Of a stretch of DNA of 64,000 bases, positions 60,332-64,000 are shown one piece after another. The position numbers and the translations under genes are program-made. Origin of the DNA: JANNBN01 sp031430595 (GTDB lineage Bacteria > Actinomycetota > Acidimicrobiia > Acidimicrobiales > JANYDT01); NCBI GenBank assembly GCA_031430595.1, contig JANPBU010000013.1, positions 186,001 to 250,000 on the forward strand, written 5' to 3'. The notes beneath the pieces were generated by a model. The model did no database searches. It saw only the letters and a program-made list of their open reading frames with translations, and had not been told where the DNA came from. Each line of letters begins with the position of its first letter. Within the stretch, counting starts at the first letter, position 1.

Positions 60332-60775
60332 TCAGAGGAGAACGACTGTCTCTTCTTGGATCGAACCGTTGTCGATATGCCAGCTCCTCAGCATGGGAGC
60401 CTCGTCTCGAAGCGACACAATGATGTAGTGCCAGCTTGGGTCGGGGGCTTGGGTGATGTCGGTTGGTGACGGGTACGGGTCGGTATGGGTGTGGCTGTGC
60501 ATGACTCCGTTGATGATCAATCCCTCGTCGTCGGCATTGCGCTCGGCTTGTAGGTGTGCTTTCGGGGGGATGGTGTACACCTTGGCCGAGTGGGCGTCGT
60601 TATCGGTTGGGTAGAACCGGGTGATGCGCTGTTGGGTGGGGCCGGCGAACAACCCGCACGCTTCCAAGGGAGCGCCGTCGTAGGCGTGGGCGATCATTTC
60701 GACGTAGGCCGAGTACGACAGTTGAACCTGGGGCTGCGATTGTTGTGATTGTTGCGAGTGGTCCACGGTGCTCAA
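60332..60775 (-). CDS. mec: Mec-type JAMM/MPN metalloprotease
   Basis: This 147-residue protein starts at TTG 60775, with GTG 60766 as an alternative. The zinc and catalytic residues are visible: Glu in PLEACGLFAG and the JAMM motif HSHTHTDPYPSPTDI (HxH-x7-S-x2-D). In the mycobacterial system Mec releases cysteine from the CysO-cysteine adduct. Here it may also trim the CysO C-terminus. A 9-bp repeat encoding SQQSQQSQ lies at its N-terminus. It is divergent from smpB, with only 18 bp between the starts. Confidence 0.92.
   Translation of the reverse strand: MSTVDHSQQSQQSQPQVQLSYSAYVEMIAHAYDGAPLEACGLFAGPTQQRITRFYPTDNDAHSAKVYTIPPKAHLQAERNADDEGLIINGVMHSHTHTDPYPSPTDITQAPDPSWHYIIVSLRDEAPMLRSWHIDNGSIQEETVVLL
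60732..60758 (-). repeat. 9-bp repeat at the 5' end of mec
   Basis: Three imperfect 9-bp units (tcgcaacaa, tcacaacaa, tcgcagcc on the coding strand) encode SQQ repeats just after the start codon. It is another example of in-frame expansion at a gene end. Confidence 0.6.
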
Positions 60776-60793
60776 GGTAGCGTCTAGATCCTC

Positions 60794-61318
60794 ATGGCAA
60801 AAAAAGGCACGATGAAAGGCGCGAACAACGCTGGCTTGAAAGACCAGCGCAAATTGCTTGCGTCAAACAAAAAGGTTCGCCATGACTACGACGTGCTTGA
60901 TACGTACGAGGCTGGCATTCAGCTTGTTGGTGGCGAAGTCAAGAGTTTGCGTGACGCGAAGGTGCAGCTGAAAGATTCGTATGCGCGCGTTGAACGGGGC
61001 GAGATGTATTTGCTGGGAATGCATATTTCGCCGTACGTCTACGCCATTGGGTTCGGGTCATTTCACCCAGAACGGCCACGTAAGTTGTTACTCAATAGGC
61101 GAGAGATTGATGAACTCGACGAGAAGATGTCGATTGATCATCTTTCTGTCTTGCCACTGAGTATTTATTTTCGCGACGGGTTGGTGAAGGTTGAGTTAGC
61201 CCTCGCAAAAGGACGAAAGCGCCACGACAAGCGTGACGCCATCGGCGATCGTGATGCGAAACGTGACCTTGACCGAACCCTGGCACAAGCACGCAAGGGC
61301 CGTCCGCTGCGGGTGTAG
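60794..61318 (+). CDS. smpB: SsrA-binding protein SmpB
   Basis: This 174-residue protein has the SmpB beta-barrel: NKKVRHDYDVLDTYEAGIQL, GGEVKSLRDAKVQLKDSYA, HPERPRKLLLNRREI and LPLSIYFRDGLVKVELALAKGRK. The basic C-terminal tail (KRDLDRTLAQ and onward) becomes a helix in the decoding centre. It binds tmRNA and delivers it to stalled ribosomes. The tmRNA gene is 490 bp downstream, with one opposing small gene between. The N-terminal extension (MAKKGTMKGANNAG) is longer than usual. Confidence 0.96.
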   Translation: MAKKGTMKGANNAGLKDQRKLLASNKKVRHDYDVLDTYEAGIQLVGGEVKSLRDAKVQLKDSYARVERGEMYLLGMHISPYVYAIGFGSFHPERPRKLLLNRREIDELDEKMSIDHLSVLPLSIYFRDGLVKVELALAKGRKRHDKRDAIGDRDAKRDLDRTLAQARKGRPLRV

Positions 61319-61384
61319 GCGCACCGGGGCGCAGTTGCTCACCGGCTAGTTCGTTGCCGACTTTCCCGTAGGAAGTTGTTGGTT

Positions 61385-61705
61385 TTAGAACTTTCGGTCG
61401 TTCGTCTTTTTCTTCGCCGGAACGATGAACGGAACTTCGATGAGGTGGGCGAAGGCTGCATCGTCGGGTTGGCGTGGATTGTTCATTTGCTGCAGGTACA
61501 GCTTGATAGACGCACGGGCTGGTGGCACGTGATCGCCCTTGAGTGAGACCGAACGGGCGAGAGCATCTTTGGCGGCCGTGACGCGTTCTTTGCGTTTGGC
61601 TTTCTCTTCTTCGGTGCGTTCCACTGGAGTTCCAGCGGCCTTTGCCTGTGAGGTAGCCGAGGCTGCAAGCTTGTCGGCGGTCGTGAGCTGGGCGCGGATT
61701 GCCAC
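61385..61705 (-). CDS. Small hypothetical protein between smpB and ssrA
   Basis: This 106-residue soluble protein is rich in Lys, Ala and Glu (EEEKAKRKERVTAAKDALA). It has a more defined second half (PPARASIKLYLQQMNNPRQPDD and FAHLIEVPFIVPAKKK). I do not recognise a family. The length, charge pattern and lack of a better ORF on the other strand support coding. It is convergent with smpB and divergent from ssrA. Confidence 0.6.
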   Translation of the reverse strand: MAIRAQLTTADKLAASATSQAKAAGTPVERTEEEKAKRKERVTAAKDALARSVSLKGDHVPPARASIKLYLQQMNNPRQPDDAAFAHLIEVPFIVPAKKKTNDRKF

Positions 61706-61810
61706 TGGGAATCATCCTTCGAGGTTGTGCGCATAGTTGCGCTTTCGCGCACGGTTGCGCGTGAGTCGGTAAAGGCTAGGCGAAAAGCTGGGGTAGGTTG
61801 GGCACTCTAC

Positions 61811-62159
61811 GGGGGTGCCTGGTTTCGACTTTGGTGATCAACGCAGATGAAGCGAGCCGTGGTCTCCGGATCCACGTAAAAGAGTCGGAAACAAACAAAC
61901 AAACGCCAACGACAACGTTGCGCTTGCAGCCTAAATAACTGCAATGTCGGTCTGGCCCCGGTTCCTCGGGCCAGCTGCCGGCACTATCTAGAGGGACTTA
62001 CTTGGGTGCAGTGCTTGCGGGTAGCCAAGGACATTAAGTGAGCTGGGGCCCTCCGGAGTTGCCGGTGTCGAGGGTGGGCCTGAGATCTCTACACCGGATG
62101 CGCTCGGAGAAGACCTGCTGCGAAGCTGAGGGACGGGGGTTCGACTCCCCCCACCTCCA
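61811..62159 (+). ncRNA. ssrA: tmRNA (ssrA)
   Basis: The 5' acceptor GGGGGTG pairs with CACCTCC at the 3' end, and the typical TGGTTTCGAC follows the 5' end. The T-arm is GGGGGTTCGACTCCCCC. The resume codon GGA at 61887 follows GAGTC, matching the E. coli arrangement. The tag is GNKQTNANDNVALAA with stop at 61932-61934, ending in the ALAA degradation signal read by ClpXP. CCA is not encoded. Rescue would use the SmpB encoded just upstream. Confidence 0.96.
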
Positions 62160-62178
62160 CGTTGTTTTTGAAGCATTT

Positions 62179-62207
62179 CCGCAGGTCACAGAGGGTGTGA
62201 CCTGCGG
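62179..62207. terminator. Perfect 12-bp hairpin after ssrA
   Basis: CCGCAGGTCACA (62179-62190) pairs with TGTGACCTGCGG (62196-62207) around the loop GAGGG. It begins 20 bp after the tmRNA end and lies between convergent ssrA and the ImmA/IrrE gene. There is no T-run. Confidence 0.6.
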
Positions 62208-62285
62208 GTGTCGGTCGGTTCTGACACAGAACTGACACAGTAAAACACGAGCGCTGCAAAAAGTTGGTCGATTTTGCCGGCTGGT

Positions 62286-63194
62286 TCAAAAGAGAACCGC
62301 AAGAACCCTGTCGCGTTTCTGGCCATCGGAGTCGACGAAGGGCATCGACCTCGCAGAGACTTGTACTGCCCGATCACTTCGGCCTAACAGTCCAGTGAGT
62401 CCGCGAAACTCGATGTCAGCCCCCTGCTCGTCAGCCGTCGAGAGCGGACAATCATCTGCGACCGACTTGTCCTTCGGGATGTGAGGGAACCCGTTAAAGG
62501 ATGCCGCGTATCGGACCCTCAGTTTCGGTGCGATCGATAAAGGAAGGTCGAACAGTTTGTTGCCCTGTTTATCGGCCTCGGCCATTTGAATCTCAGTTGG
62601 TTTGAGCTTCCGCTCCAGGAACACCATTGCCGCCTTTCGCCCGCCCAGATCCAACATACGAAGAAGCGCTGCCTCAACGCTGGCTTCAACGGCCTGGGCT
62701 GCGCCCATCGCAATTTCGATCGATGGTTCGCCGACACAGAACGGTTGCATTGTCTCTAACGGTAAGAGGAGTTCCGATGCACCTATGTCACAGAGCAACT
62801 CCTCCGTCAGCCACTCCGACTTCGTCGAACGCGAGGTACCGTCGATTTTCAGGTCGGTTCGAACTGTTTCCTTGGATGCCCGAAGAAAGAACAGATGGTT
62901 GATTTCGTGCGCCAGGGTGAATCGCTGTCTTCGCTCGCCAACACGTGTTGAAATCCTGATTTGAAATCTGTCCGCCTCCCACCGCACGGAACCTTCCTCC
63001 ACGAAGTCACCGTGGGAAACGTGCGCTTGAGCGAACGACGCCGCCACCGACAGGTCGACGGGTACGGACCCGTCGATATCGGCAAGGAGCTTTCGATTGA
63101 GTTGCCGAATCAGATCCTCGGGTCGACCGTTAAACGAATGCGCTTCAAGAAGTTTTTTGACAGAGTGTTCGATCGATGATCCGCCGTTTGCCAT
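62286..63194 (-). CDS. ImmA/IrrE-family metallo-endopeptidase
   Basis: This 302-residue protein has the zinc motif FTLAHEINHLFFL (HExxH, about residues 94-98) and a downstream Glu in EELLCDIGASELLLP as third ligand. ImmA/IrrE proteases cleave a partner XRE repressor after a stress or inducing signal and so derepress its targets. The gene starts 3 bp after the XRE gene stop, so the pair is co-translated. The C-terminal 130 residues (after KAAMVFLERKLKPTEIQ) form an extra domain of unknown role, possibly the sensor. Confidence 0.9.
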   Translation of the reverse strand: MANGGSSIEHSVKKLLEAHSFNGRPEDLIRQLNRKLLADIDGSVPVDLSVAASFAQAHVSHGDFVEEGSVRWEADRFQIRISTRVGERRQRFTLAHEINHLFFLRASKETVRTDLKIDGTSRSTKSEWLTEELLCDIGASELLLPLETMQPFCVGEPSIEIAMGAAQAVEASVEAALLRMLDLGGRKAAMVFLERKLKPTEIQMAEADKQGNKLFDLPLSIAPKLRVRYAASFNGFPHIPKDKSVADDCPLSTADEQGADIEFRGLTGLLGRSDRAVQVSARSMPFVDSDGQKRDRVLAVLF

Positions 63195-63197
63195 CGA

Positions 63198-63617
63198 TCA
63201 CTCCAACTCCTGATCCATCAGTTTTGAATTTCGAATCGTGTCATAAATGTGCGCCCAACGTCTTACTGTTTGTGGCTGCTCGTTGCGAAACCGGATACTC
63301 GCCAGCATCAGCACATCGCCTTCAATCAGATTTCGCTCTTTGGCGAATTCCTTCAACGAATCATTGATCTCGACCACCGGCGCGGCGGCCGCGGTTCCGA
63401 GCAGATCCGCAATGGTTATCCCAAGCGCCGTTGCGATTTTCATCAAGATTTGTCCCGATGGTTTCGTCGCCTCACCGGATTCGAGTTCTGACAGATAACC
63501 AGCCGATAGACCGGCAGCCTCGGCCAAACGGGCCTGGGTCAACGCCGGAACAGCGGACTTCCGGAAAGTCCGGATCCGTTGGCCGAGTTCATTGAGGTCG
63601 AGACCGTCATTCACCAT
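63198..63617 (-). CDS. XRE-family repressor paired with ImmA/IrrE protease
   Basis: This 139-residue protein has an N-terminal HTH (ALTQARLAEAAGLSAGYLSE and LESGEATKPSGQILMKIATALG, about residues 24-70) and a C-terminal helical dimerisation or cleavage region (FAKERNLIEGDVLMLASIRF). It is transcribed divergently from a heme peroxidase gene. Two palindromes with identical arms lie between them, one 13 bp upstream of its own start, consistent with autoregulation and control of the peroxidase. Confidence 0.9.
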   Translation of the reverse strand: MVNDGLDLNELGQRIRTFRKSAVPALTQARLAEAAGLSAGYLSELESGEATKPSGQILMKIATALGITIADLLGTAAAAPVVEINDSLKEFAKERNLIEGDVLMLASIRFRNEQPQTVRRWAHIYDTIRNSKLMDQELE

Positions 63618-63629
63618 GGCTAATTGTAG

Positions 63630-63643
63630 TTCGCTAAAGCGAA
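63630..63643. promoter_or_regulatory. Palindromic operator 1 (TTCGCT-N2-AGCGAA)
   Basis: TTCGCTAAAGCGAA lies 13 bp upstream of the XRE start codon. The arms are identical to those of the second site 38 bp away. Confidence 0.8.
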
Positions 63644-63667
63644 CAATCGGTGAACCGGCCTGCTATA

Positions 63668-63681
63668 TTCGCTACAGCGAA
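63668..63681. promoter_or_regulatory. Palindromic operator 2 (TTCGCT-N2-AGCGAA)
   Basis: TTCGCTACAGCGAA shares both arms with site 1 and differs only in the centre. It overlaps TATATTC, a possible -10 element, 52 bp before the peroxidase start. It is probably the site through which the XRE protein blocks the peroxidase promoter. Confidence 0.8.
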
Positions 63682-63732
63682 GATTTGCTTCGCCGCGACC
63701 AGAAGGTCGTGTTTAACGAAGGATCGACTCAA

Positions 63733-64000
63733 ATGAGCCAAATACATGGCGCTCGTCCGTTGCGCGGGTCGCAACAAGTGCCTCTGTCCCCTGTCAACGA
63801 AGGGCGTTTTGGACGATTGTTCCGTCGTCTTTCGCCAGCCCCGATGTATGCAGAGGAGCAACTGAATGTTCTCGCCGAGTCAATGCGAGATACGGTTCCG
63901 TCTCCTCCTGGCGGTTGGGGTTCAGCTCCGGCCATCCAACCTGGAGGTGATAACCCGAGTATCCCAGCGGCTTACACGTACCTCGGCCAGTTCATCGATC
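63733..64000 (+). CDS. Animal-type heme peroxidase, 5' part (cut by window)
   Basis: From ATG 63733 the frame is open for 89 residues to the window end. The end reads PAAYTYLGQFID, the entry to the distal-heme motif YxGQFIDHD of the animal heme peroxidase superfamily, whose catalytic His would follow just outside the window. The N-terminus (RFGRLFRRLSPAPMYAEEQL) matches bacterial members. No signal peptide is visible. It is divergent from the XRE-ImmA pair and likely repressed by it until a stress signal triggers cleavage. Confidence 0.8.
   Translation, partial: MSQIHGARPLRGSQQVPLSPVNEGRFGRLFRRLSPAPMYAEEQLNVLAESMRDTVPSPPGGWGSAPAIQPGGDNPSIPAAYTYLGQFID

Noticed and set aside
61092..61715. Reverse ORF of 207 codons overlapping smpB
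   Set aside because: The smpB gene covers part of it and a better small ORF (61385-61705) occupies the rest in another frame.
62160..62290. Possible prophage integration at the tmRNA 3' end
   Set aside because: tmRNA genes are common integration sites and an XRE-ImmA pair lies next to it, but there is no integrase and no repeated tmRNA end in the window.

Overview
The window looks like part of an actinobacterial chromosome, most likely from the Acidimicrobiia or a related uncultured lineage. Supporting signs are the mec-cysO-cysM cysteine module, an F420-type luciferase-like oxidoreductase, a stand-alone LigD-type polymerase, SCO6745-like and PGPGW-type proteins, an actinobacterial-style tmRNA and moderately high GC. 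The taxonomic call is inference from gene content. No rRNA, CRISPR array, insertion sequence or replication origin was seen.

Layout. 1-5.7 kb: a truncated nitrilase-family amidase, a membrane PAS-GGDEF-EAL protein, and a GntR regulator facing a 2-oxoglutarate oxygenase across two tandem 22-bp palindromes. 5.5-8.1 kb: a gene graveyard with a DNA-repair-type AAA ATPase interrupted by one in-frame amber codon, plus fragments of a Rossmann protein and hydrolases. 8.2-15.2 kb: core genes (tRNA-Lys, tRNA-His, arfB, an M15 peptidase, tRNA-Arg, an epimerase, an FAD oxidoreductase, clpP, tRNA-Leu). 15.2-20.6 kb: a decayed island against tRNA-Leu, holding a broken tyrosine integrase, a ruined HigBA-like pair, a frameshifted DUF6188-like gene, a tRNA-shaped relic, an intact unrecognised 775-residue protein and an intact VapBC-like pair. 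20.7-26.6 kb: metabolic genes (SDR, LLM oxidoreductase, EthD and AA_synth proteins, homocysteine methyltransferase) and a deleted alcohol dehydrogenase.

26.7-33.2 kb: a GC-rich accessory locus with a large LuxR (LAL) regulator and three secreted proteins. Two of the transcription units carry the same 20-bp element exactly 33 bp from the start codon. 33.4-37.2 kb: a lipoprotein, a secreted protein, a patatin and small membrane proteins. 37.2-43.3 kb: an acyl-CoA dehydrogenase divergent from an overlapping epoxide hydrolase-TetR-RidA-thioesterase operon, then an ATP-dependent DNA ligase and an SDR. 43.4-53.9 kb: a PIG-L deacetylase, a diiron protein, a LigD-type polymerase, a HAD phosphatase, a DSD1-type PLP enzyme, a pseudouridine synthase, rdgB and rph.

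54-59 kb: a DUF1800/DUF1501 pair followed by four tandem Flp pilin genes; three have their own terminators and two have a shared structured leader. 59-62.2 kb: cysM, cysO and mec, divergent from smpB, then ssrA. 62.2-64 kb: an XRE-ImmA/IrrE pair divergent from a truncated animal-type heme peroxidase, with two identical-arm palindromes between them. A recurring oddity is short in-frame tandem duplication at gene ends, seen at five places, some of which multiply start codons.
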